6,977 nt of DNA from Anaerolineales bacterium (GCA_024643945.1 JAHELX010000327.1:1-6977); one strand, 5' to 3'; counted from the stretch's first letter, positions 1 through 5,994 are shown. Numbers and translations are program-made. Notes: a model not told the origin generated them from the letters alone.

Positions 1-594
1 CTCAATGTCCTCCAGGGCTTCCTGCCCACAGGCCTCCGCGGTCGGGGCAGGCGAGCGATAAGGGTAGGGGAAGCGGGCAAAGTAGACGTCGGGCAAGTAA
101 GGGCCGTGGCCGGTGCGATACTTCACTTTGGATGAGGTGACGGCGGCAGCTCCCAGGGTGCGTCCGTGGAACCCGCCTAAAAAGGCGATGATCCCACGCC
201 GCCCGGTCACATAGCGGGCCAGCTTCAGCGCCCCTTCGACCGCCTCGGCTCCACTGTTGCCGAAGAAGAACATATCGGCATGGCCGGGGATGATCTGCCC
301 CAACTCCCAGGCCAGTCGCAGCGTCGTTTCGGGGGCGATCACTCCCAGGGGAGCGTGGACCATCCGTTCCATCTGCTCGCGAGCCGCCGCCACGACGCGC
401 GGGTGGTTATGCCCCACGTTGCAGGCACCGAAGCCGGAGAGGAAGTCGAGATAGCGCCGCCCGTCAGGGTCGATCACGCTGACCCCTTCGGCGCGCTCGG
501 CCGGCAGGTTGGGCCAATCCTGCGCCAGGCAGGGCGCCAGCAGGTCGTCCAGGCGCGCGACCAGTTCATCATATGAGGGATGATCCTTCACCAT
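1..594 (-). CDS. Class III PLP-dependent aminotransferase, N-terminal 198 residues (cut by window edge)
   Basis: The gene begins at ATG 594-592 and stays open to base 1, so the C-terminal half lies outside the window. The visible part fits the class III (acetylornithine/4-aminobutyrate aminotransferase-like) fold: the IDPDGRRYLDFLSGFGACNVGHNHP block (residues 41-65, split here by position only) matches the family N-terminal region, FGNSGAEAVEGALKLAR (111-127) holds the PLP-phosphate loop, and GGFHGRT (140-146) is the family motif containing the ring-stacking aromatic. The PYPYR stretch (176-180) recalls 4-aminobutyrate aminotransferase-like members. The Asp that binds the PLP ring nitrogen and the Schiff-base Lys would lie downstream and cannot be checked. 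These cytosolic enzymes move an amino group, usually a terminal one, to a keto acid. A GGGAGGAG ribosome site sits five bases before the ATG. It starts 32 bases after the EcfT stop, so co-transcription with the ECF transporter is likely. The exact substrate cannot be assigned. Confidence 0.9.
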   Translation of the reverse strand, partial: MVKDHPSYDELVARLDDLLAPCLAQDWPNLPAERAEGVSVIDPDGRRYLDFLSGFGACNVGHNHPRVVAAAREQMERMVHAPLGVIAPETTLRLAWELGQIIPGHADMFFFGNSGAEAVEGALKLARYVTGRRGIIAFLGGFHGRTLGAAAVTSSKVKYRTGHGPYLPDVYFARFPYPYRSPAPTAEACGQEALEDIE

Positions 595-626
595 TCGCTC
601 CTCCCTGATACGCTATGTTTCATATG

Positions 627-1433
627 TCACGCAAACTTGAGCACCGTACACAATATGAAGACGGCCACGATGAAGGCCAGCCAAAGGTAGTCCGCCGGAC
701 GACTGGTCAGAGTATCAATCGCCGTGGCTTGGACCGGGGCGCCGAACCCCTTGGTTTCCATCGCGATCTGGAAGTCGTTAGCCCTGCGGAACAACAACAG
801 GATCAGCGGTGTGATGATCGGAATGTAGGCCTTGACGGCGCGCTTGACGAAGTTCATAGCATCTATGTCAAAGGCACGCAGCTTCTGCGCATCCACGATC
901 GAGTCCCACATCTCAAACAGCAAGGTGGTAAACGAGAGGGCGCTGACGAGCATAAAAGTGGCGGTCTGCGGGACGCGCAACTTACCCATGGCCGTCATAA
1001 TCGCCGAAGTAGGCGTCGTCATGACAAACAGCGGCAACGACGAGGTCGCCACCAGGACGCGCACGGAGAGCACGATGCCGAACCAGACCCCTTCTCGTGT
1101 GATCACCCCCAGATCCGCCTCCCACAGTTTCAGGTGGCCGAAGGTGATAAACGGCGTGCTGCCACCCCGATAGGTGAAGCCCTGAATCAGAATCAGGAAG
1201 ATAAACGTGCCCAGCAGAATCTTGAGCAGCGTCGTAAAACGGCGCAGTTCGATGCGGGCCACCGTCCACAACACCCCCGATAGGCCCAGCCAGATGAGCA
1301 GGATCAAGATATCGCTGAGCCGGATGGGGTACATCACCAGCACCAGCGTCAGCAGCACGTAAGCCATTTTGACCAATGGGTGCAGCCGGTGAATGGGCGT
1401 GTCGAGGTGGATATAGCGGAATACGGGTTGCAT
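627..1433 (-). CDS. ecfT: ECF transporter T component (EcfT family transmembrane protein)
   Basis: This 268-residue integral membrane protein has the usual EcfT length and layout: hydrophobic helices at about residues 22-56 and 68-86, a helix near 114-132, then a long helical cytoplasmic region (about 140-230) and a final helix near 247-266. The stretch LPLFVMTTPTSAIMTAMGKL (133-152) followed by RVPQT matches the conserved family core. In ECF importers the T subunit couples ATP hydrolysis by the A subunits to toppling of the S subunit in the membrane. The two short coupling motifs, usually Ala-Arg-Gly, are altered here: Leu-Arg-Ala within DAQKLRAFD (181-189) and Thr-Lys-Gly within AMETKGFG (224-231). 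The start ATG abuts the TAG stop of the ATPase gene (TAGATG) with no spacer, and its GGAGG ribosome site (1442-1446) lies inside the ATPase coding sequence, so translational coupling is likely. It encodes no substrate specificity itself. Confidence 0.92.
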   Translation of the reverse strand: MQPVFRYIHLDTPIHRLHPLVKMAYVLLTLVLVMYPIRLSDILILLIWLGLSGVLWTVARIELRRFTTLLKILLGTFIFLILIQGFTYRGGSTPFITFGHLKLWEADLGVITREGVWFGIVLSVRVLVATSSLPLFVMTTPTSAIMTAMGKLRVPQTATFMLVSALSFTTLLFEMWDSIVDAQKLRAFDIDAMNFVKRAVKAYIPIITPLILLLFRRANDFQIAMETKGFGAPVQATAIDTLTSRPADYLWLAFIVAVFILCTVLKFA

Positions 1434-3200
1434 CTACCTCACCTCCTCCACGCCTGGCTGTGGCACCAATACCTGGTAAAGTTCCTCCAGGGTCATCACC
1501 TGGGGCGGCACACCCCACGCGGCCAGCGCGGCGGCTAATTGAGCGGCCACCGGCGGGACGACGAAAGTTTGCTTAAGTGTCCCTACCTGAGTGAAAACCT
1601 CGGCGGTGGGGCCGTCCAGCAACACCTGGCCCTCGTGCAGCACGATCAGCCGCTGGGCATAGCGGGCGATCAAGTCCACGTCGTGGGTGATCATCAGCAC
1701 TGTGCCCTGCTTTTCAGCGTGGAAGCGCCTGGCCAATTCGGCCAACTGGTAGCGTCCCCGATGATCCTGGGCTGTAGTTGGCTCGTCCATAATCAATACC
1801 TCGGGCTCGAGGGCCATGGTGGCCGCCACCGCCAGTTTACGCCGGTCGCCGAAGGAGAGTCGGAAAGGAAACAGGTCGGCCTCCTCGCTCAGCCCCACCA
1901 GCCGCAGCGCTTCCTCGACCCGTAGCTCCATTTCATCCGCCGCTACACCCACATTGCGCAGGCCGAAACGGATCTCGTCCTGGCAAGAGGCGGTGAAGAG
2001 CTGATAGTCCGGGTTTTGCAACACCAGCCCGACGCGGCGGGCGATCTCGCCGACCGAGAGCTGGCGAATGCTCTCCCCGCGGAACAGGACCTCTCCTCTT
2101 TTGGGCCGCAAGAGGCCGACGAAACACTTGACCAGCGTGCTCTTCCCCGACCCATTCTGGCCGACGATGCCTACGAACTCACCCTGGCGAATCTCAACGC
2201 TCACATCGCGCAACGCCACAACCGGCGGCGGACCGGGATACTCTACCGTCAGGTCGCGGGCCTCCAGGATGAGAGGGACGTCCAACCTGGCAGGGCGCCG
2301 TGGAGGAAGGGCTTGGGAGCGCACCGTCAGCCTTCCTGCCGCGATGGACTGGCGGGCCTGGTCGGCCACCTGGGGGATAGTCAAATTGACCTGCTGCGCA
2401 CAGGGGGTCCCCGCCTGGCCAGTCTCCAACAACTTCGATTGGACCAGGATCAGCGCCGGGGTCTTGACGCCAGCCTCCTCAAGTCGCCCGGTCTGCGAGA
2501 AAACCTCCGAAGGTGTACCGTGGAGCACGGTCTCCCCACGCTCCAACACCAGCACCTGATCGGCCAGGTGCAGGATTTCCTCTGTCTCGTGAGTGGTCAT
2601 CACGATCGTCAGGTCGCCGGTGCGTTTCAGCCGCTCGATGGCTTCACCGACCTCCCAGCGGCCAACCGGGTCGAGTTGCGAGGTGGGCTCGTCCAATACC
2701 AGGACTTGCGGCTGCATCGTCAACAAGGCGGCCAGTGCCGCGCGTTGCTTCTGCCCGCCCGAAAGGTCGCGCGGGTTGTGCTCCTCCAGCCCGTCCAGCC
2801 GTACCAGTTCCAGCGCCATTTGGACGCGCCGAAGAATCTCTTCGCGAGGGATGCCCAGGTTAGCCGGGCCGAAAGCCAGTTCCGTCCGCAGCGTCGGCAT
2901 GAACAACTGCACTTCCGGGTCCTGCATCAGCACCCCACAGCGCTGCGAGGTGATATAAAGGGGCTCGTCCCAAGGGTCAAGGCCGACCACCGACACGTGG
3001 CCCCGGCGCCGGCCGCCGTAGATGTGTGGCACGATGCCACTGAGCAGGTAGCACAGGGTGGATTTGCCGGCCCCGTTGGCCCCCAATATGACGACAAACT
3101 CACCCCGATGCGCGGTGAGACTCAGGTTGCGTAAAGCGATTACGTCCCCTTCGTAAGTGAAGGTGACGTCTTGCAAGGCGATGACCGCATCATCGTTCAC
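1434..3200 (-). CDS. ecfA: Fused two-domain ECF transporter ATPase (EcfA1-EcfA2 in one chain)
   Basis: This 588-residue cytoplasmic protein holds two complete ABC ATPase domains, so one chain replaces the usual EcfA/EcfA' pair. Domain 1 (about 5-240): Walker A GANGAGKST (40-48), Q-loop Gln93 in LMQDPEVQLF, signature LSGGQ (146-150), Walker B VLVLDEPTS (167-175, Glu171), switch His204. Domain 2 (about 310-545): Walker A GQNGSGKST (347-355), Q-loop Gln395 in LQNPDYQLF, signature LSFGD (448-452), Walker B VLIMDEPTT (468-476, Glu473), switch His506. The QDPEVQLF and QNPDYQLF blocks are typical of ECF/cobalt-type ATPases. Each domain ends with a similar EVF-Q-G tail, and a linker of about 65 residues joins them. 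The chain powers the EcfT-S component importer encoded on either side. The start is GTG; an in-frame TGA two codons upstream rules out extension. A GGGG ribosome site nine bases upstream sits in a hairpin loop. The second signature and D-loop (AQDHRG) depart from consensus, but all catalytic residues are present. Confidence 0.95.
   Translation of the reverse strand: MNDDAVIALQDVTFTYEGDVIALRNLSLTAHRGEFVVILGANGAGKSTLCYLLSGIVPHIYGGRRRGHVSVVGLDPWDEPLYITSQRCGVLMQDPEVQLFMPTLRTELAFGPANLGIPREEILRRVQMALELVRLDGLEEHNPRDLSGGQKQRAALAALLTMQPQVLVLDEPTSQLDPVGRWEVGEAIERLKRTGDLTIVMTTHETEEILHLADQVLVLERGETVLHGTPSEVFSQTGRLEEAGVKTPALILVQSKLLETGQAGTPCAQQVNLTIPQVADQARQSIAAGRLTVRSQALPPRRPARLDVPLILEARDLTVEYPGPPPVVALRDVSVEIRQGEFVGIVGQNGSGKSTLVKCFVGLLRPKRGEVLFRGESIRQLSVGEIARRVGLVLQNPDYQLFTASCQDEIRFGLRNVGVAADEMELRVEEALRLVGLSEEADLFPFRLSFGDRRKLAVAATMALEPEVLIMDEPTTAQDHRGRYQLAELARRFHAEKQGTVLMITHDVDLIARYAQRLIVLHEGQVLLDGPTAEVFTQVGTLKQTFVVPPVAAQLAAALAAWGVPPQVMTLEELYQVLVPQPGVEEVR
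1442..1446 (-). promoter_or_regulatory. Ribosome binding site of ecfT embedded in the 3' end of the ATPase gene
   Basis: On the minus strand GGAGG is followed by eight bases and then the EcfT ATG. The motif forms part of the last codons of the ATPase gene (encoding VEEVR then TAG). This supports the 1433 start and coupled translation of the A and T subunits. Confidence 0.75.
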
Positions 3201-3203
3201 GTG

Positions 3204-3220
3204 TCACATCCCCTATGTGA
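3204..3220 (-). promoter_or_regulatory. Small hairpin presenting the ribosome site of the ECF ATPase gene
   Basis: A perfect inverted repeat, TCACAT and ATGTGA, flanks a five-base loop that reads AGGGG on the transcribed (minus) strand. The GGGG in the loop is the best Shine-Dalgarno candidate for the GTG start at 3200, nine bases away. The stem is only six pairs, four of them A-U, so it may be weak. The repeat is plain in the sequence; any effect on translation is inferred. Confidence 0.5.
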
Positions 3221-3263
3221 GGTGGGAGACAGGGACAGATCTCTGGGGAAGGAGGGCCTCCGC

Positions 3264-4058
3264 TCACCAGATCGCGCCTGGGATCTTGGGCAGCCCACTG
3301 CGCTCCAGCGCCTCGACGATTGGGATGGTGATCACGGCCGTGATAGCAGACAACGCCGGCACCCACCAGGAATAGGCAATGTGAGTGGCAACGCCCAGCT
3401 CGGCTGAGAAGTTGAAGAGGTACCAGTAAGGGCGAGTCCAGGGCAGCCACCACACAAACATCGCCGCCACGACGGCCAGGAAGACGCCGCCATAGCGTTC
3501 GGGGCGATTCTCCGAGCGCACCCAGCGGGGGATCAAGCGGGTACCCAGAGGAGTCGCGGCGATGATCGTCGAGGGGACCCAGTATAGGGCGGCCATAATG
3601 AAATAGAGCGGCTCAGGCACTCGGCCAAAACCGGCCGCCGCACCCGGGATGTAGAAGGGTATCAGCCAACCAGCAATGCCGACGACAATGAACAGGGGCA
3701 CGCTGATTTTCCAGAGGCGATCATCCCGAATCATCAGGGCCACCAAGAAGGCGGGAAGCGCCGCATTCAAGAGGACGTCCACCACCTGCAGAGGGTAGGC
3801 AGCCGGTGCTACGAACATCCCGATGACGCCACCAATAAGGGCAGCCACGACGCCCCCTACTGGCCCCAGAAGCAGAGGGGCGATAGCGGAAAACGGAGTG
3901 GTCAGCGGCACGTACCCGCCGCCGCCGACGTAAGGGAAGATGGGGACAAGGCTCGTGACGCCACACAACGCCCCGTAGAGCGTCACCCAGGCGATGGAGG
4001 CGCCTCCAATCCGGCCCACCGTCCCACGACTCACTTTCTCAGTCGTTTTCTCTTCCAT
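3264..4058 (-). CDS. Probable ECF transporter substrate-binding S component, substrate unknown
   Basis: This 264-residue protein is strongly hydrophobic, with about six or seven predicted membrane segments (near residues 20-42, 53-83, 90-110, 117-137, 148-170, 190-210 and 228-250). A short charged N-terminus precedes them. Gly/Ala/Pro-rich stretches such as APLLLGPVGGVVAALIGGVI (60-79) are typical of small S components that bind a vitamin-like ligand in the membrane. Loops rich in aromatics (WWLPWTRPYWYLFNF, 203-217) could face the outside or line a ligand site. The S-component call rests mainly on size, topology and position: it sits 63 bases before the fused ATPase gene, followed by EcfT. 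It lacks the N-terminal MHIPDG-like His motif of NikM/CbiM, so nickel or cobalt uptake is not supported. I do not recognise a specific family such as BioY, RibU, ThiT or FolT. The ATG at 4058 follows a strong AAAGGAGGAG site. An unrelated permease remains possible. Confidence 0.75.
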   Translation of the reverse strand: MEEKTTEKVSRGTVGRIGGASIAWVTLYGALCGVTSLVPIFPYVGGGGYVPLTTPFSAIAPLLLGPVGGVVAALIGGVIGMFVAPAAYPLQVVDVLLNAALPAFLVALMIRDDRLWKISVPLFIVVGIAGWLIPFYIPGAAAGFGRVPEPLYFIMAALYWVPSTIIAATPLGTRLIPRWVRSENRPERYGGVFLAVVAAMFVWWLPWTRPYWYLFNFSAELGVATHIAYSWWVPALSAITAVITIPIVEALERSGLPKIPGAIW

Positions 4059-4163
4059 AAGACAACTCTCCTCCTTTCTTTTCTTTATAGGCTTAAGACC
4101 GATTCAACTTACGCGGAGCCCTCCTTCCCAGATTCCCTGCCAGACTCATGATCTGCTTCAGTA
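4059..4163 (-). other. 105-base gap between the LarA-family gene and the S component gene
   Basis: The gap holds the strong GGAGG ribosome site of the S component gene (4070-4074). A TATAAA box occurs on the minus strand near 4083-4088, but I see no convincing -35 partner at normal spacing (the nearest TTGAAT is only 12 bases away). There is no stem with a U-run that would end the upstream transcript. Read-through from the LarA-family gene is therefore possible, but an internal promoter is not excluded. Confidence 0.4.
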
Positions 4164-5429
4164 TCATACCACGACGGGAATCGTTGACGAACCCATCGGG
4201 AACACAGCCACCTGCGTTTGTGGGCCATACTCACACAGTAACGCGTCCACCCCATCCCGGAGCGAGGGCGGACGACGAAGGCCCATCGCGTCCAGTTCGG
4301 CGTCCGAGATGCCTTGTGTCACGATGTACAGGTTCTTCTCGGCCTTGATGCGGGCCAGCGTATACCCCAATACGCTGAAAGTCACCCTGCCATTGCGGCG
4401 CACGACGTCACGCAGAAAGTCGCTGGGCTGCCGGGTCTGATCGGACATCAGGCGGTAGAAATCCTCGCCTCCGACGCCCTCCGGACAGGCTGCCACCAGC
4501 AGTATGCTCCCCCCCTCACGCACGATAGCATCGGCGTACTCGACGGCGCGCATCGCCTGGTACAGGTCCATCTCGTAAGGATAACCAGCACTGATGGCCA
4601 CATCAACCGCGACCGGGCAGGCGACCTCGCTGACCTGCCGTGCCAGTGGGAGTCCCTCCCGGAAGACCCGGTCTGCCGTCCCGGCGAACGCCTGAATTAT
4701 CTGCTCGTCCTGGCCCAACACCACATCCACAACCATGTCCAGTCCCACCAGCGCAGCGGCTTCCTCAATGTCCAGGCGGCACGGCAGGTCGACCCGTCCT
4801 GGCTGGCGAAAACCCAGAGGGACGAGGCTGTGATTGGCGTTGATGGTGTCCAATGAGGCTACGCCTGGGACAATCAACTTGCCGCCGCCCGAGTAGCCTG
4901 CGTATGGGCTGGGGCCGATGTGGCCGATGCCGATCCGGCGGTCTGCCTCGACAACTGAGCGGTTAACCCATACCGGAGTGCCCCGGCTGGTCAAACCCAG
5001 GTAGACCTGGTTGCCCTCATCGGTGCACTGGTGCTGGACGATGCGGAAACGCCTGTAAACCTCATCTCCGACCTTGCGCCTCACCTCCTCGTCGCTGCTC
5101 AAGCGGTGAGTGCCATGCGTGATCATAATCATCACGTCCTCATCCCGCACTCCGCCAAGTTGGAGTTCCTTCAGCAGGAGCGGAAGGATGCGCGCCGCAG
5201 GTGTGGCCCGGGTATGGTCGTCTGCCAGGATAACCACCTTTTCGCCCGGCTGCACGATGTCTCTAAGGGGCGGGGTATCCAATGGCTGGCTGAGGACGCG
5301 GGCGATCTCCTCAGCCGGGTCTACACATGCCGCAATTGATTGCGGATGGAAAACGCCCGCCAGGTTGGCTTCGGGCACGCGGACCGTGAGCGTGTCGGCA
5401 CCATACGGAAGTTGAATTTCCTGCACCAT
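4164..5429 (-). CDS. larA: LarA-family (nickel-pincer lactate racemase-like) protein with altered active site
   Basis: From ATG 5429 this is a 421-residue cytosolic protein, close to the 424 residues of Lactiplantibacillus plantarum LarA, and its motif numbering then coincides with that enzyme. LarA racemises lactate with a covalently bound nickel-pincer nucleotide; homologues act on other 2-hydroxy acids or sugar acids. Visible motifs: DDHTRATP (70-77), THGTHR (104-109) with catalytic His108, AGYSGGGK (177-184) with cofactor-linking Lys184, and NANH with nickel-ligand His200. The second catalytic His174 is replaced by Ser (GPSPYAGYSGG). In the YQxxK motif Lys is replaced by Arg (YQAMR, 290-294). 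An in-frame ATG at 5477 would add 16 residues but has no ribosome site; ATG 5429 has GGGAAG four bases upstream, motif numbering supports it, and a short ORF ends one base before it. The LarB, LarC and LarE maturation proteins are not in this window. Family call is firm; substrate is unknown. Confidence 0.9.
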   Translation of the reverse strand: MVQEIQLPYGADTLTVRVPEANLAGVFHPQSIAACVDPAEEIARVLSQPLDTPPLRDIVQPGEKVVILADDHTRATPAARILPLLLKELQLGGVRDEDVMIMITHGTHRLSSDEEVRRKVGDEVYRRFRIVQHQCTDEGNQVYLGLTSRGTPVWVNRSVVEADRRIGIGHIGPSPYAGYSGGGKLIVPGVASLDTINANHSLVPLGFRQPGRVDLPCRLDIEEAAALVGLDMVVDVVLGQDEQIIQAFAGTADRVFREGLPLARQVSEVACPVAVDVAISAGYPYEMDLYQAMRAVEYADAIVREGGSILLVAACPEGVGGEDFYRLMSDQTRQPSDFLRDVVRRNGRVTFSVLGYTLARIKAEKNLYIVTQGISDAELDAMGLRRPPSLRDGVDALLCEYGPQTQVAVFPMGSSTIPVVV

Positions 5430-5430
5430 G

Positions 5431-5550
5431 TCACTTCCCAGCTCGGGCTCGAGCCTGTTCGACCATCTCAACGCCATTCGTCGCTTTAGCCCTCTGTCGT
5501 TGTAGCAGGCGAAAATCGTGGGATACTTGAGAGGTGACTTTGGCTAGCAT
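5431..5550 (-). CDS. Possible 39-residue leader ORF upstream of the LarA-family gene
   Basis: ATG 5550 has a GAGGA ribosome site five bases upstream, and the ORF ends with TGA at 5433-5431, one base before the LarA-family ATG. The predicted product begins MLAKVTSQVSHDFRLLQRQR and ends VEMVEQARARAGK; it is basic, polar and has no membrane segment or Cys. I recognise no family. The ribosome site and the TGACATG junction suggest translational coupling with the next gene, whose own ribosome site is mediocre. The same frame is open further upstream to a TTG at 5649, but that start lies at the predicted transcription start and has no ribosome site. It could be chance. Confidence 0.35.
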   Translation of the reverse strand: MLAKVTSQVSHDFRLLQRQRAKATNGVEMVEQARARAGK

Positions 5551-5600
5551 GGATTTCCTCGATGATGGTAATGACAATGAGAGGGTAATGGTATAATGCC

Positions 5601-5623
5601 CGCATGTGGTACACCCACGTGCG
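5601..5623. repeat. Imperfect inverted repeat in the leader of the LarA-family operon
   Basis: Arms CGCATGTGG (5601-5609) and CCACGTGCG (5615-5623) match at eight of nine positions around a five-base loop. It lies about 27-49 bases downstream of the predicted transcription start, a position suited to a repressor operator. As RNA the minus-strand copy would carry one C-A mismatch. The symmetry is seen directly; the operator role is inferred. Confidence 0.45.
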
Positions 5624-5656
5624 TTGGATATAAAAGCTGGGGCTTTCAATGTTCAC

Positions 5657-5665
5657 ATTATATCA
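5657..5665 (-). promoter_or_regulatory. Extended -10 promoter box for the LarA-family/ECF operon
   Basis: On the minus strand TGATATAAT is a perfect extended -10 element (TGnTATAAT). The -35 region at 17 bases (TTCCTT) is poor, as is common for extended -10 promoters. It lies about 230 bases upstream of the LarA-family ATG and just past the stop of the Cys-rich gene, so a start near 5650 is expected. The flanking stretch is AT-rich compared with its surroundings. Confidence 0.5.
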
Positions 5666-5685
5666 CAAGAATGGGGGAAAAGGAA

Positions 5686-5982
5686 CTATGTAACCAGGTG
5701 CTCGGGCTTCTTCTCTCCTGCGGAGAAGAAGTCCGGGATGACGTCCACGTATTCGGTCCATCCATCGTACGCCAGGAACTCGCGATTTTCGTCGGTGACC
5801 ACAATCTGCGCCTCGTTGTCGTTATAGCGAAGCACCAGCGTGGCCTCCTCCCGGCCGTCATCCTCCACGTCCATGATGCAGCCTCTGTCGGGAACACAAT
5901 CGTGCAGCACGAACGTGGCGAAGCATTCCTCACAAGCAGGCAGTACGGTGGTGCAAGTGTTTCGATCCATTACGATGCGCAT
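5686..5982 (-). CDS. Small Cys-rich protein of unknown function (98 residues)
   Basis: I do not recognise this protein with certainty. The N-terminal third has five cysteines (positions 10, 17, 20, 29, 35; spacing C-x6-C-x2-C-x8-C-x5-C), including a CEEC pair, which suggests a metal or iron-sulfur site. The opening MRIVMDRNTC resembles the start of small ferredoxins, but the spacing is not a standard ferredoxin pattern. The rest (36-98) is acidic, with alternating hydrophobic residues (ATLVLRYNDNEAQIVVTD) that suggest a small beta-sheet domain, and ends in a charged tail. There is no signal peptide or membrane segment, so it is probably cytosolic. ATG 5982 has a strong AGGAGG site five bases upstream, and the gene starts 12 bases after the stop of the glycoside hydrolase-like gene, so the two are probably co-transcribed. 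No functional link between them is evident. Confidence 0.8.
   Translation of the reverse strand: MRIVMDRNTCTTVLPACEECFATFVLHDCVPDRGCIMDVEDDGREEATLVLRYNDNEAQIVVTDENREFLAYDGWTEYVDVIPDFFSAGEKKPEHLVT
5703..5735. repeat. Long inverted repeat at the 3' end of the Cys-rich gene
   Basis: CTTCTTCTC (5707-5715) and GAGAAGAAG (5723-5731) are perfect complements around a seven-base loop; outside them one wobble or mismatch is followed by three more pairs. The RNA stem would sit just before the stop codon of the Cys-rich gene. The next T-rich run on the minus strand (CCTTTTCC) is roughly 25 bases further on, so it is not a standard intrinsic terminator. It may slow decay or mark a transcript end. Confidence 0.5.
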
Positions 5983-5994
5983 GCTATCCTCCTC

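Noticed and set aside
2016..3134. Plus-strand open frame of about 372 codons
   Set aside because: It is antisense to the fused ECF ATPase, whose Walker and signature motifs are unmistakable. The predicted product is rich in Arg, Gln and Leu with no domain.
3264..4058. Nickel or cobalt S component (NikM/CbiM), suggested by the neighbouring nickel-enzyme homologue
   Set aside because: The protein has no N-terminal MHIPDG-like His motif, which those metal-binding components need.
4083..4106. Promoter for the S component gene (TTGAAT and TATAAA boxes)
   Set aside because: The boxes are only 12 bases apart, too close for a standard sigma-70 promoter.
5430..5477. Upstream ATG at 5477 as start of the LarA-family gene
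   Set aside because: No ribosome site precedes it, and the 16 extra residues (including Arg/Trp/Pro) do not resemble the LarA N-terminus. ATG 5429 gives family-standard numbering.
5571..5597. Plus-strand promoter-like pair ATGACA and TATAAT
   Set aside because: The spacer is only 15 bases and no supported plus-strand gene follows. The TATAAT may be a chance hit in an AT-rich leader.
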